Origin: Sciurus carolinensis
Lineage: Eukaryota; Chordata; Mammalia; Rodentia; Sciuridae
Assembly (NCBI RefSeq): GCF_902686445.1
Contig: NC_062232.1
Coordinates: 11,701,105-11,765,104 of the forward strand
DNA length: 64,000 nt
Direction: 5' to 3'
Under the pieces are notes generated by a model, which had not been told where the DNA came from, did no database searches, and saw only the letters and a list, made by a program, of their open reading frames with translations. The position numbers were made by a program, and so were the translations under genes. Shown one piece after another: positions 1 through 10,995 of this stretch. Positions within the stretch are counted from its first letter, which is position 1, and every line of letters begins with the position of its first letter.

Positions 1-250
1 GCTTGAAATACTTTGCATGGTTGCTTAGAGGTGGAGATGGTGAACCAAAGTACAAGTGAGTGAATGTGGGAATTTGGGAGTGGAGTTGCATTACTGGGGA
101 CTTGGAGAGTCTAGAACTATTGCCAGTCCCCTATACTACCTCTCCTCTCTATAAATATTGAACATCACCTAAAGAATATCTGTTTGTGAGAGTGCCAAAT
201 TATCACTTTGCTGTAGGCTTTTAAACCAAAAATTTACTATTATTACTTTT
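1..250. other. unassigned AT-rich DNA
   Basis: No repeat family, splice-site pair or credible frame was recognised. The stretch runs up to an ID element at its right edge. Confidence 0.5.
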
Positions 251-327
251 TGGCAGTACTGGGGATTGAACCCAGAGCCTCATGTATGCCAGGCACGTGC
301 TCTACTGCTGAGTCATGTCTCTAGCTA
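251..327 (-). mobile_element. ID SINE (tRNA-derived), antisense
   Basis: The sequence reads as the reverse of an ID element. 'GGGGATTGAACCCAG' is the B-box side and 'GTGCTCTACTGCTGAGTCA' the A-box side. It is about 75 bp, the expected monomer length, and moderately diverged. No clear target duplication was found. Confidence 0.85.
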
Positions 328-1119
328 CACCAAAATAGTAATGTCCGTTGACTCAGGCTTGTGGAATCACTCAGTAATTAATTTCTTTATTTTCCAATTT
401 TTAAAATAATGAGTATATAACTGGAAAAAGAAAAGACCTCAAAACAATGTGATTTCAAAGCTTTATAGTGAGGAAAGATGTGCATGTATTAGTTAAGAAA
501 ATATCATTATCTTCTACTTTTCAGTTAATGTAGATTAAGATGTAGCTGAAGCTCTGGATCAATCAGAGGCCTGGGAGGGGGTGAATGACACATTCAAGTT
601 TGAAGAGAATTTTAACAAAAGGACTGTTTCCAAGTGGGTGGGCACAATGTAGGGAAACTGAAAGAGATAATGCATAGGAAAGATCTGTGGAACTGTTGCT
701 TCCATTAGGTATGGAGGGCAAAAGAGAGAGCTTCCTGAACCATCTCATAGGAGAACTTCACTGGAGAGATGTAGATGGCACTACAGGCCACCACATGGAG
801 GCAGCTGGGGCACAAATGCCCTCATCTAAATCTTTCTCACTTAAATCTCTACTGGTAGCCAATTCAACTGAGACTGTGTATTTGATTCCATATGGGCCAA
901 ATTCCAAGGACACTGAACAGAGAGAACCTGGGTCAACAATGGATCTGAGGGGCAAATGGAGAATGGGTGACAATGCTTTTTTATTTTTTTAAGCACTGAA
1001 ATTTTTATTCAACTCATATTTGGTTCAGAGAGAAAAATGGTGCCTCCATTATGTGTTCTTTCCATAAGGGAGTAGGAATAAAGTTCAAGGAGGTTCACTA
1101 GTACTCCAGAGGGAGACCA
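328..1119. other. unassigned DNA with a 101-codon chance frame
   Basis: No repeat was recognised. An ATG frame on the plus strand (687-992) is of low complexity in codon use, overlaps antisense frames, and has no recognisable domain or splice context, so it is treated as chance. Confidence 0.5.
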
Positions 1120-1335
1120 GGAGGCATGGTTAGATCAGCTCAAATTCCCACTCTGCTACTCTACAGGTGGCCTAGGAAAGATACCTCACTTATTTGAGTC
1201 TTTATTTCTTAATCTGTAATTGAAGACGACAGTAGAAATCAGATGGGTTCGTTTGGAGGATTAGATAGTATCATGCATATAAGTGCTTAACCCATACCTA
1301 GTGCTTAGCAAGGGCTTAGTAAATGTATTTGCTAG
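1120..1335 (+). mobile_element. MIR SINE fragment
   Basis: The order of motifs matches MIR: a degraded 'CTCTGCTACT' segment, then a 'CTTAATCTGTAATTGAAGA' segment corresponding to the TTTCCTCATCTGTAAAATGG core. It ends with 'GTGCTTAGCAAGGGCTTAGT', like the LINE-derived tail. Strong divergence fits a mammal-wide fossil. Confidence 0.75.
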
Positions 1336-1518
1336 TTAAGGCTCAATAAAAGCTAAATTTAGTGCAAACAACAGTGCATATGGGCAAGGCTTGTTAATTG
1401 GTGGGTCTCATTGTAAAGTGATTAAGAGAGGGCCTGGATGTTTCATTGGGGATCCCTATGTGTTTGTATCTATAGAGGGTTTCTTAGGGATTATTCTCTT
1501 ATCTGGAAAGTAAATGAG

Positions 1519-1712
1519 TGGCCAGGTGGGTGTGATGGCACATGCCTGTAGTCCCAGTGTTTTGGGGGGTTGAGGTAGGAAGATCACAAGTTTGAGGCCA
1601 GTCTCAGAAATTTAGCAAGACCCTGTCTCAAAATAAAAAAATGGCTGGGGATGTGGCAAGGTGGTAGAGTGTCCCTGGGTTCAGTGTCCAGTACCTAAAT
1701 GAATAAATAAAA
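1519..1712 (+). mobile_element. B1/ID dimeric SINE
   Basis: The left half is 7SL-derived (ATGCCTGTAGTCCCAG, then CCCTGTCTCAAAATAAA). The right half is an ID-like tRNA segment (GGCTGGGGATGTGGCAAGG to CCTGGGTTCAGTG). It ends in an A-rich tail containing 'AAATGAATAAATAAAAG'. The ID half has the short form lacking about 20 nt in the middle. Confidence 0.92.
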
Positions 1713-2798
1713 GTAAATGAGTAGCTGCTGATGTTCTCAGAGCCAAGAGGAGGAGGGGTTGGGATGGTATCACTATTTGGGAGGTAATAACTCTGAATTG
1801 GTTCTTCTGTTTTTAGAGCAGCACCCCTGCCCCCAGTTATGACCTTTTCTCAGCCTTCTGCCTCTCCACCTTCAGAGTAGCTGGTACCTCCAATTCCCTG
1901 AGCATCTCTGGAATTTTGCAGCTTGAACTTGACTTTTTCTCACCACTGCGACCTGACCCTGAATCTTTGTAAGAGTTTTAAGTTTTAGTTTTATGCTAAG
2001 TCAGTTCCTCTAAGCCATCTGCGTTCTGGCTTTCAAGTTTTTATTGCCATCATTCATTTGCTATCATCTACTATCTCATTCTTTTTGACCTTAAGGCCTT
2101 TTGAAAAAATTTTTTTCTGCTATATTTAATCCAAAATCTTCCAATCCTCCTTCGATTTGTATCTAAAGCTGAATAGGTACTCAGGAGAAGATATAAGTAG
2201 CTCAAAGTTGCTCACTTTCTCAGGGTTACTGCTCTTTCTCAAGTAGTCAGTCACTTGCTAGAGATCTTAGGAAGCCTCATTTCCCCCTTATAAACTTCCT
2301 TTCTTCCTTGCTTTGTTGACTTTTCTCAGACATATGGCCCATTATACCCATTACATATCCCCCCATTTCACTCGAGGGTCCAAATTCTTTATTACTGAGA
2401 AGATTGGAGATTTGCATGAGTAGGGTTGAAATGAAAGAATCTCTATTTATAGAAATGCAGTGACATGTCTCCCAAGGTATAAATAGAACAATGGGTGTTG
2501 ATAAGACTTTCTGTAACCATGGATACCCTGCAATTATTCCTGAATTATACTCATTGTTTATCTGTATCTGAAATTTAACAAACAGGGCTCTTGCTGCTAA
2601 CTCAGCAATTTCCCAATGAAAACATATTTTCTATTATTATTCTCTTTACATGAGTCAGGCTCCATCTTTCCAGTTTCAATTCAGCTGTATAGATTTCAGA
2701 GGATTGAACCAATCACTCTCGTTGGATAATGACTGAAAATTCAGGATAAGAATAATAACAATGGCAATAAGTGATGATGACAGTATTGTAACTAAAAG
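1713..2798. other. unassigned DNA
   Basis: No gene or repeat was recognised. The sequence is mixed AT-rich DNA without SINE heads or long frames. Confidence 0.45.
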
Positions 2799-2936
2799 CA
2801 AATATTCTGACTAGGTATTTTGGAAAGCACCCAACACTAGGTCCATTGGCTATCTAGGGTCCTGCTAGTTCATCCACTTAGATATAAAATTTGGGAAAAT
2901 ACCTGCAGAAAGCATTGACTCACATAGCTTTACACA
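2799..2936 (+). repeat. unassigned dispersed repeat, copy A
   Basis: The segment around 2859-2932 resembles 5300-5374 in the same orientation. Shared blocks include 'TTTGGGAAAATA' and the run GTGGAAAGCA versus GCAGAAAGCA. The similarity is well above chance but ends abruptly at both sides. The family was not recognised. Confidence 0.55.
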
Positions 2937-3510
2937 CTTCAGGATCATTTTAAAAGTTTATGTATTCCAGAATGGCTCTCTCCAGAGTAATTAACACTGT
3001 ATTACCAGTTTGGTGAATATTCCATTTGATAAATATAAACTGGTTGGCCACTTAGCAATTCACTTAATTTCACACTTCATTTCCTCATTCATAATATAGT
3101 ACACTATAGGCATTTCAAGTATGACTCTTTAAAAAATGTTAAGCCTTCTAAATTTGTAACAAACCACTTTTTTTAAAAAATCTTTCCTCTGGGGTTCTGG
3201 GATCCCCTGAGTTAGCCAAACTCCATTTATGATGATCCATTTGAATATAGCTACAACCTATCATAATCACTAAATCTCAAATAACCAAAATGCATCTTTG
3301 AAAAATATTCCGGAATGTTTTCCTGGTGCCAGGAGGCAGATTTAAATTATTCATTTTGTTAAAGTACATATTAAATCCACTGCTTGCTTTCTTCTTTTTA
3401 CTATTCTCACCTTTCTCTATAATGTATGCATGATACTTAGTGTGTTAATATTGTAGTAGAAAATTAAGTCTTCAAAATTCTTGGGTTCATTTAAAAAATT
3501 AGTATAAAAC

Positions 3511-3512
<2 letters not shown>
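2937..3512. other. unassigned AT-rich DNA
   Basis: No repeat head or coding signal is visible. The segment ends at a dinucleotide tract. Confidence 0.45.
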
Positions 3513-3550
<38 letters not shown>

Positions 3551-3553
3551 CGC
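3513..3553 (+). repeat. (TG)n followed by (CG)n microsatellite
   Basis: About 15 TG units run directly into about six CG units at 3542-3553, followed by ATGTGTGC. Alternating purine-pyrimidine DNA of this kind can adopt the Z form. Pure CpG runs are rare in methylated mammalian DNA. A minus-strand frame over it (3417-3671) is an artefact of the repeat. Confidence 0.97.
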
Positions 3554-4904
3554 ATGTGTGCAAGGTGGGGAGTAATTCCCTGAACTCTTCTTGATATAGA
3601 ATTATGTTGGATTTGATTTCCATATGGTTGCATGGTTTCCTTGGATCAAGTGGTAACAGTGCAAGAAGCAATGAGAAGATTATGCTATTTCAAGGAACAG
3701 AAGGGAGCGGTATTCACTGGGAATGGTTTCCATTAGAGATAGGGAGTGTCAGACCAAGAATTTAAAGTACTAATGGGAAAAGGAAGCATGAAAATTGAAT
3801 CTTGGAAACCAACCTTTTGGTTGTGATGGACCTGTGGACATCTCTGAATAGGGGTGGGCCTCTTGTCCTGTCCCACTTGAGAGTTTGTATCTAGGTCTGG
3901 TTCTTACCTGCTAGGAGGAAGCACTACTTAGGTGAATGACAGCCCCAACAGCTCCTTTCACTGACACTTGTACCCCAAATCATTTGCCTTTTCCATCAAA
4001 GAATAAAGGATAATGTTTCTGATCTTGATTATCCTATGCTCTATCTATACTCTGTATTAAAACCAGAAATTTGCTCCAGAAGATGCCTCACTTCAAATCA
4101 CTGGCTAATGTAAGTCATAAGAATTTTGTTACAATAGAAAAATGTTAAATTGGACAAAAGCATTTAAAATAGCTTCTTTAGTCTCACTGGTATTCTCATG
4201 GCAGAAGATATACATTTTTTTTTCCTCCAAGGAAAATACATAGTAACTTTACCCTGGAAGCCTACATTCTAATTGTATTAGGCAGACTATATCCCCAGTA
4301 TTGTCATTCCATTAGAGAATTTGCAATAAATCTTAATGATACATGCAAATACAACAATCTAATGGTCCATTATAAAAGAAATGGCTGCCTGTTACCATTT
4401 GTTTCCAGCAATTTGTATGATTTCTCACCTCCTGCTGGTAAAAAGTTCCAGAAGGCAGGGAATTCAATGTTTGTTTTTTTGTTTTTTGTTTTTGTTTTAA
4501 TAGCAAAGCACATCAAAGTGAAAAGGGGAGACCCAGAAAAAGTATTGCTGTTTTCTTGTATCCGCATTAAATTTTTTTATTGACTTTCATCACCTGGCAT
4601 AATTCTGAATCTTTGATTTATAAACCACCTAAAAGTAGTTATGTATAGATGTTTTTCACTGCTTGGTGGAGTGACCTCTAAATACTGAGTGCAGAAAAGC
4701 AGAGGGGAGTAGATGAAAACCAGGCCAGAGAGGAAAAAAACCTGTTGGAATGTGTTTTCTTCTCATAGAAAATCAATGGTACCCTCCAACCCTTTGTCTC
4801 TAGGTTATGGAGTCGTCTTCCAACTGAGAAATCTTAATTCTTTCTCACTAGATATGCTTTGTTGTATATATATAATAGCAGAGTGTGAGAGTTACTTATG
4901 CTAC
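3554..4904. other. unassigned DNA
   Basis: No recognised repeat or gene. A T-rich/GTTTT run lies at 4469-4500. Short frames at 4362-4583 on both strands mirror each other over low-complexity DNA. Confidence 0.45.
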
Positions 4905-4975
4905 CAAGTTATAAGTTCCTGGGCAGGATCCATGACTTGTTCATCTGTGGTCTCCAGGCCTAGCACCATGTAGAA
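4905..4975 (+). mobile_element. possible L2 3' end fragment
   Basis: The segment 'GTTCCTGGGCAGGATCCATG', followed by 'CAGGCCTAGCACCATGTAG', resembles the L2 3' end (agggcaggga ... cctagcacagtgcctgg). It is short and diverged. Confidence 0.4.
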
Positions 4976-5239
4976 TTCCAATTGAACTCAATTTCTCAAA
5001 TTGAGTCCAACAGGCCAAACCAGTTGCCCAAACTCTTGCCATTACCTTTATCCTTTAATGCCTGTATAAATGTGTCCCAGGCAGGATGACTCTATTGGCA
5101 AGAAGTCACAGGTATTCACTCAAAGAAATACCATTGGTCAGGGACTGGGGAACACCTTCAACAATCACCAAATCTTGTGTTGATTCTAGTGTATCACATG
5201 GAAGGATCACAGGTAGACATGTGTGGAATTATATTGGTA

Positions 5240-5376
5240 AGGTCATAATAATAAAGGTAGTTTGGAAAGCTAATCTGACACTAGCAACACCAGCTACTCT
5301 TGGTCCTTCCAGTTCACTCATTTGAATATAGCATTTGGGAAAATATCTGTGGAAAGCAGTGATTCACCTAACTACA
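5240..5376 (+). repeat. unassigned dispersed repeat, copy B
   Basis: Partner of 2799-2936, in direct orientation about 2.4 kb away. The core 'CATTTGGGAAAATATCTG' and neighbouring bases align without large gaps. The family is unknown. Confidence 0.55.
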
Positions 5377-5994
5377 GAAAAATAAGAGTTGGATAGATGG
5401 TGTCTGTTTCCCTCTCCTTACCCAGAAACTAGCTCTCTTGTTTGTCCCATAAACATGGCAGGAGGTGGTTGTCCCCATCGTTACTGAATTTATATCTCTG
5501 ACCAAATGACCAGTGGAGATTGATTTGCAATTTTGATCCCAGCTCCACATTGTCAAGAGAGAGAGATGGGTTTGCTCAGCTTGGAATATTTTCTTTCCAT
5601 GGCCCAATATTTGAGGCCTAGGGCCCAAGGGCTAGGGGGCAGGTTAGGTAGTTATAAATATGATTATCAGGGACTAACTATACTTGACTGGGAAAGCAAT
5701 TCTCAGAGAAGGAGGTTAGCATGCTAGGCAGATCTCCTAAAAGGCCTCTAATACAATTTTTTTTGTATTAGAAAGGAAAATTTACTCTTGCCCAGAAAGG
5801 AAAGTACAAAATGAATAGGTATATGGACAAAGCAACCAATAAACAATCTTTGCAAATTTATGGACAGCAGTTGAACTGGATCAATAGCTCTCATAAATAT
5901 TCATTCATCTGGTAACACAGGAAAAAAATCTCATCAGTCTTCCTTAATTAAAACCTTCTTTTCAGAACCAAACCCAAGAAATGGCTGTGACAAA
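5377..5994. other. unassigned DNA
   Basis: No repeat head or coding signal was recognised. Two opposing frames near 5368-5727 share the same bases and look like chance. Confidence 0.45.
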
Positions 5995-6455
5995 GAATAC
6001 CTGCCCAGTATTTATTCTCCCCTTCTTCTGTGGGGGCAGTTTTATGTACAACTAAATAAATACATTTCCCAGCCTGTTGTATAGCAGGATGTCACTAAAT
6101 GAATTGTAGGTTGAAATTGCCTGTAAACAGTGGGATTTCCCAGGAACAGTTTTTTTCAAAAAGGGGCACACAACTACAAATGTCTTTTGTGATTTCTACT
6201 TCTTACTTGTTATCCTGGCTAGAACACAGACATGGTGAATAGATTCCCAAGTATCTATTCTGGAACATGAGGTGACCTTGAGGATGGCAGTCATACTACA
6301 AGAATGCAAGAATATAAATATAGAAGGTGTCAGGGTCCAGAATGACACATTGGATATTTCACACTATAGCTGCACTGTTTAACTACAGACATTTGTGAGA
6401 GGGTAACAAACCTCTGTCTTGGCTAAACCATTTTTATCTCCAGTCTGTGTAGCCA
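5995..6455 (+). mobile_element. possible ancient LTR-like repeat
   Basis: The order of segments resembles an old mammalian LTR-type repeat: 'ACATTTCCCAGCCTGTTGTA', later 'AACATGAGGTGACCTTGAGG', then an AGAAGGTGTCAGGGTCC segment. No clear TG...CA ends or direct duplications were found and the family is unassigned. Confidence 0.35.
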
Positions 6456-6469
6456 GAAGTGGAATGATT

Positions 6470-6722
6470 CAGCTGGGCGTGGCAGTGCATGCCTGTAATC
6501 CCAGTGATTCCGGAGGCAGGAGGATCACAAACTCAAAGCCAGCCTCAGCAACTTAGCAGGGCCCTAAGCAATTTAGTGAGACCCTGTCTCAAAACAAAAA
6601 CAAAAACAAACAACAAAAACAAGAAAAAAAAAACCCAAATGGGCTGGGGATGTGGCTCTGTGGTTGAATACCTGGTACCAAAAAAATGAAAAGAAGGAAA
6701 GAAAAGAAAAGAAAAAGAAATT
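6470..6722 (+). mobile_element. B1/ID dimeric SINE with long A-rich linker
   Basis: A 7SL half (AGCTGGGCGTGGCAGTGCAT to CCCTGTCTCAAAAC) is joined by an expanded A/C-rich linker (6593-6642) to a short ID half beginning GGGCTGGGGATGTGGCTCTG. The element ends in an AAAAG-rich tail. The small frames across it are repeat-derived. Confidence 0.92.
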
Positions 6723-6823
6723 GAAGGATTCAAATGCCTAAGTAGGTTAAGGAGTCTCTGTTTAATGGGGAACATTTTGTGATTGACTTATGGTGGCTGA
6801 AAAAACAAAGCCGAACCAGATTC

Positions 6824-6922
6824 AGGGGTTGGGGGCACAGTTCAGTGGTAGAGCATATGCTTAGCATGTGCAAAGCTCTGGGTTCCATTCCCAGCACCAC
6901 CCCCTATCCCCACCCCAACACC
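6824..6922 (+). mobile_element. ID SINE
   Basis: Monomeric tRNA-like element: GGGGTTGGGGGCACAGTTCA, an A-box-like GTTCAGTGGTAGAG, a full central CATATGCTTAGCATGTGC, and a B-box-like GGTTCCATTCC, then a C/A-rich end. It lies 100 bp after the dimeric SINE on the same strand. Confidence 0.9.
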
Positions 6923-7760
6923 AAATTCATGATACAACCCATCACTGAGACATAGTGGCTAAAGTCTATTAAGACAAAAATGACATACAGGTAGATGGAT
7001 AAACCAATGTTCCCTTTTAAAAAAACCCTCCTTAGAAACTATGACAATGTGCCTTGAAGAACTGCAGGAAACAAAACTGATAGTGGCCTCAGCTGCCAAG
7101 CTCTTAATTCCATCTCTACATTTGAGATGAGGCTTTGCCTCCCAAGGGATGCTCCCAACTAATGACAAAAATGTGTAACTGGGATCATAGGTAGATTTGT
7201 TCAAGAGGGACTTGGGACTTGCCAAGTCTCCCCTAGACTACATGACAGCCTAGGACATTTCCACCCAACCTTCCTTCCCTCTCTTCTTCACTCGGGGTCA
7301 GATCTGCCTTGGGGTCTGATGACTCTAGCCTTCCCGGCTCACTCTCCAGCTTTTCTCCATCTTCGTCTGCAGGCATTTCTCTTAGTAAAAACCTTGCATG
7401 TTTTATTCCATCTTTGGCATTTGCTTCTCTGAGAACCTGAACTAATGTACTCATTTGAAAAGAGGGTTCATTGATAAGTAAAAAGACTACTGCAGTTAGA
7501 CATTTTCTCCATTCCTGCAGAAATCTATTTTCTGTGTCCAATTTATGCAAGGACAGATGATTCTTGGGCAAAAATTTATGGAATGTCAGGTTCTCACATC
7601 TTTTCACTTCTCTTTAAAATGAAGGAAAATGGAGGGAAAGAAATACCAGCTTATTGCAGAGTTTTAGTGGAGGAATTTGGTAGTATGTTTTGCTCAGAAG
7701 TCTGAGCTACTAAGAATGAGGGATGAGATAATGCAGTCTCTCTGATGCTAGGTTGTAATA
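6923..7760. other. unassigned DNA with a 124-codon minus-strand frame
   Basis: The minus strand at 7233-7607 is open for 124 codons with an acidic, E/D-rich C-terminal half. No domain, homologue or splice context is recognised. The surrounding minus-strand sequence (GGTTCTCAGAGAAGCAAATG) has the feel of an old interspersed repeat. It is not called a gene. Confidence 0.4.
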
Positions 7761-8180
7761 TGGTTGAGGATATGAGAAAGTGGACAGGGGCTCTGTCTTA
7801 CTTGGTGTTTGGAAAATGCAGTCAACTGAGCTTGACCATCTTCAGCATTTGGGAAGAAAGAGGATGGAGGATTACATGGAAGGTTTTGATGGGTCAGGTC
7901 CCAAAGTAGGGTACAGCACTTTTGCCTACATTCCTTTAACCAGGAATCTATCACCTGGGAAGCTGGGAAATGTAGTCTACTTGGGAGCCAAGGAAAAATG
8001 GAGATGAGTTTGGGGGAACAGTTAGCCAGTTCCTGCCCCAGCCATTTAGAAGAGGAACAACGGGGTTCTGGTTTCCTCAACAATTTTACAGTTATAATTC
8101 CAAACTGTGCTTTTTCTTTATCAATACTCTGGAGGCATCACTTCATTAGAAAATGTCTATTTCAAAGGGTATATGGAATA
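7761..8180. other. unassigned DNA
   Basis: No repeat was confidently recognised. 'GGGAAATGTAGTCTACTTGG' suggests an old LTR or transposon remnant but cannot be assigned. Opposing frames overlap here. Confidence 0.35.
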
Positions 8181-8945
8181 TAATAGAATATTTTATGTTA
8201 GTTAAACTGTCTTAACATCAGTTAATTTACTTGGAGATTTGTTATGCCATCAAGTATTCCCAGACTACTTTGAACAGATTGCAAAGCTGCCTGATCAAAA
8301 TTCTCATTTCTTATTTATAGGCAGATTATAGTTCAGATCCAGATGTTGAGCGGGGAGCAGGTAGGAAATTTTATCTTGTGTTTCATAGGGTATGTCAAAT
8401 GATAAGATGTATGCATTTTCTTTTTAAATGCACAAATAGATGAAAAGCCTTGGCTATGAATTGACCCTGAATAAAAATATATTTAGGATTTGATCACATT
8501 TCCATGAATTTGAATAAAACAAGGCCATCTTATAAATTCAAAATGAACTATTTCAATATAACACTGTAATAAATATTACCCAAATATAAATTTTATTTTT
8601 AACAGCACATTAAATCAAATCAAGCCTTTACTTTGAATGTTGTCATTTTGAGGGGAAGGGTCTAGAAAGATGTGTAAAATTTTCTCAGTAACATTTCATT
8701 TAACGTCTCCCTAGACTGTCAGCATATATTTTCCTAACTTGAATTAGCGATTTGGTAATTCCAGATGCTTGGTAACATTTGTAGCATTCAATTTTCTCCA
8801 GATTGCTAACTACTGCATGAGACCACACAAAGTTAGAATTTGATTAAAGGTGACATTTGCAAAAGGATAGCAGAGTAACCCAAAACATCACTTTTTAGTT
8901 CGGTTCCATAGTACCTGCAGTTAAAGAAATTCACTTGCCAGTAAC
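8181..8945. other. repeat-free AT-rich stretch holding a candidate microexon
   Basis: No SINE, LINE or LTR is recognised over about 760 bp, which stands out in this repeat-dense window. It contains the splice-site pair listed at 8321-8360. It is a possible intron or conserved non-coding region. Confidence 0.4.
8321..8360 (+). other. candidate 40-nt internal exon
   Basis: A good acceptor (TTCTCATTTCTTATTTATAG) is followed by 40 nt and a good donor (CAG then GTAGGA). Two of the three frames are open: frame 1 reads ADYSSDPDVERGA plus one base, and frame 2 reads QIIVQIQMLSGEQ. Frame 3 hits TAG. The length is not a multiple of three. No protein is recognised from either peptide, so this could be a chance pairing. 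Confidence 0.25.
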
Positions 8946-9200
8946 ACTTTATGAATTCAGCATTTTAAATTCAGAAAGGATCTTAAAGGTCAACTAGTCC
9001 AACCTTTTCATTTCACAGTCAAAAGAACTGAATTTCAAAAAGCAGATGGTAACAGAGCTAATTAAGTACATGTGGAGGTTTAGAGGCCAAGTTCACCCAT
9101 CCATCCATCTATCCATCCAATCAACCAACAAATATTTATTGATTACCCACTGTTCAGACACTTGCTTGATGCTGATGGTACAATGATGCACAAAATGAAT
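8946..9200. mobile_element. ancient mammal-wide repeat fragments
   Basis: 'AAAGGTCAACTAGTCCAACC', followed by a degraded 'TTTCATTTCACAG', resembles an old mammal-wide repeat of the MIR/L3 age class. An ATCC-rich run (9095-9118) and 'AAATATTTATTGATTACCC' at 9131-9149 suggest a second old fragment. Family names are not assigned. Confidence 0.4.
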
Positions 9201-9785
9201 TATGGTTTCTATTTTCCTAGAAGAGAGGAACCTTAACCGAATATTAACATATTGCCATGAAAGAGAGCTACACTATATTTTGAGAGCACACAGCAGGGGC
9301 AGACCTTGACTGGCAGGTGATGATAGCATGGGAGGCTTGCTTTAGGTCACAAAGTATAGGCCGGAGGGTGAAGTTTGAGGCAAAAAGGAAGAGGAATGTA
9401 CCATGGAAAGTCACGTGCTGGGAGAGATAAGAACAGCACTTATGTTGACCTTGAAATAGGAGAGTGGAGCTGGAGTCCAGAGAGCAAGTGAGAACATGAT
9501 GTACTATGGGGTTGAAAGATAGGGGTTGCGGACAAAGACCAACTTTCATCCAAATAACTTGATGTGAGGACGTGGGAGGCTTAGAAGAAATCAGTAAGAA
9601 ATCAGTGAGAAAGCAAATTCTTGGTGGCACTGCATGAGTTACAAAGTCAAGTCTCACCTGAATAAAGAAATAATTTGGGCCCATTTAGTTGTGGTTTTGT
9701 GGTTTAAGTGAATTTTAATTGGATTTTTTTTGGTCACATATAACCAAATAGGGAGTCAGCCAACTTAAAATAACAATGACTGTGT
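9201..9785. other. unassigned DNA with a 138-codon minus-strand frame
   Basis: The minus strand at 9268-9684 is open for 138 codons but has no recognisable domain or splice context, and its composition (S, F, H, C-rich) is typical of a chance frame. No repeat was recognised. Confidence 0.4.
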
Positions 9786-10340
9786 TCTTTTTTAAAAAAA
9801 TGTTTTAATTAGTGCATTGGAGTTATATGTAATATTGAGGTTCATTTTTACATACTCGTACAAGCTTAGAATATAATTTGCTCCATTTCAGTGCCCAGTG
9901 CTGCTTCTTTCCCTCCCCTTCTCCCTCCCCCTGCTCCCCTTCCTCTACTGGTCTTCCTTCTATTTATTTTTTAATTGGTGCTTTATAGATTTACATAAAG
10001 GTGGAATTCACTGCAGTATATTCATATATGTACATAGCATACTTTTGTCAATTTCATTCTGCAGTTTCTCCCTTTTCCTGTCCTTCCTCCTTCCCCCTCA
10101 GTCTCCTTCCTCAAACCCCACTGATGTCCTCTCTATTTTTATGGGACCTACCCCCACACCCCACCTTCCTTTGCTCTCTAACTTCCACATATGAGAGAAA
10201 ACAGTAGACCCTTGACTTTCTGGGTCTGGCTTATTTCACTTAGCATGATCTTCTCCAGTTCCATTCATTTACCAGCAAATGACGTAATTTCATCCTTCTT
10301 CATGGCCAAGGAAAACTCCACTGAATCACTGTATTCTTGA
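9786..10340 (-). mobile_element. antisense LINE-1 3' end
   Basis: Read on the minus strand this ends with the L1 ORF2 C-terminal region: 'TGGCTTATTTCACTTAGCAT' is the reverse of the coding for the conserved LSEIS segment. It continues into a 3' UTR with purine-rich blocks. Two similar T-rich 3'-end segments (9790-9880 and 9965-10060) suggest two overlapping L1 tails or a duplication. Confidence 0.8.
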
Positions 10341-10627
10341 TGGGATTTATGTCATTTGGTTATTAATTAATGAACATTTGCCGAATCTATTGCTCATTTT
10401 CAATAGAAATACCTTCTATATTTGTTTGCAATATAATACCTGTGGAATACCTTCTATATTTATTTCAATCCTACTCATTCTCAAAGCCTAGGGTAACCTC
10501 CCTAACTCCTAGGAGCATTGTCATTTTTTTTTGAACTGCCTTTTCCTTTCCTATTGGTCTATTGATAGTGTGAATCAGTCTATTTGGTCTGTTTTTCATT
10601 TCTTTCCTTTTCTCTCTTTCTCTTTCT
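10341..10627. other. unassigned DNA with a short local duplication
   Basis: 'AATACCTTCTATATTT' occurs twice about 40 bp apart (near 10408 and 10446). A T/C-rich run leads into the next SINE. Confidence 0.45.
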
Positions 10628-10786
10628 TTGTGGTTTTGGAGATTGAACCCAGGGGCACTTAACTACTAAGCCACATCCCCAGGCCTTTTTATTTTATTTT
10701 GAGACTGGTTCTTCACTAAGTTCCTCAGGCTGGCCTCAGACTTGTGATTGTCCTGCCTCAGCCTCCCAAGTAGCTGGGATTGTTCT
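10628..10786 (-). mobile_element. B1/ID dimeric SINE, antisense
   Basis: The reverse ID half (GGAGATTGAACCCAGGGGCA to AAGCCACATCCCCAG) precedes the reverse 7SL half (CTCAGGCTGGCCTCAGACTT to CAAGTAGCTGGGATTG). It is 5'-truncated at the 7SL end. Confidence 0.92.
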
Positions 10787-10995
10787 TATATTTTAATGTT
10801 CATGCTTTGTTGTGTCTTCTCCTTCTTTGTATCTTTTCATGTATTACTTCTCCAACTTTGGGATGCATATGAATCAAATAGACTTGTTAAAGTGGCATAG
10901 TCTCTCAGATATCATAGGTGCACATGTGGAGAAACGACTGGGGGTTTGGCGCCTTGACTTGGCAAATGGGGGCTGGGCAGGGCACCAATTGCATC
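10787..10995. other. unassigned DNA
   Basis: Short stretch between a SINE and a MIR. Nothing was recognised. Confidence 0.4.

Noticed and set aside
687..992. 101-codon plus-strand frame
   Set aside because: Overlaps opposing frames, has no domain or splice context, and its C-terminus is a low-complexity FLFF run at a T-rich tract.
9268..9684. 138-codon minus-strand frame
   Set aside because: Longest chance frame in that region but with no recognisable domain, no promoter and no paired splice sites; composition looks random.
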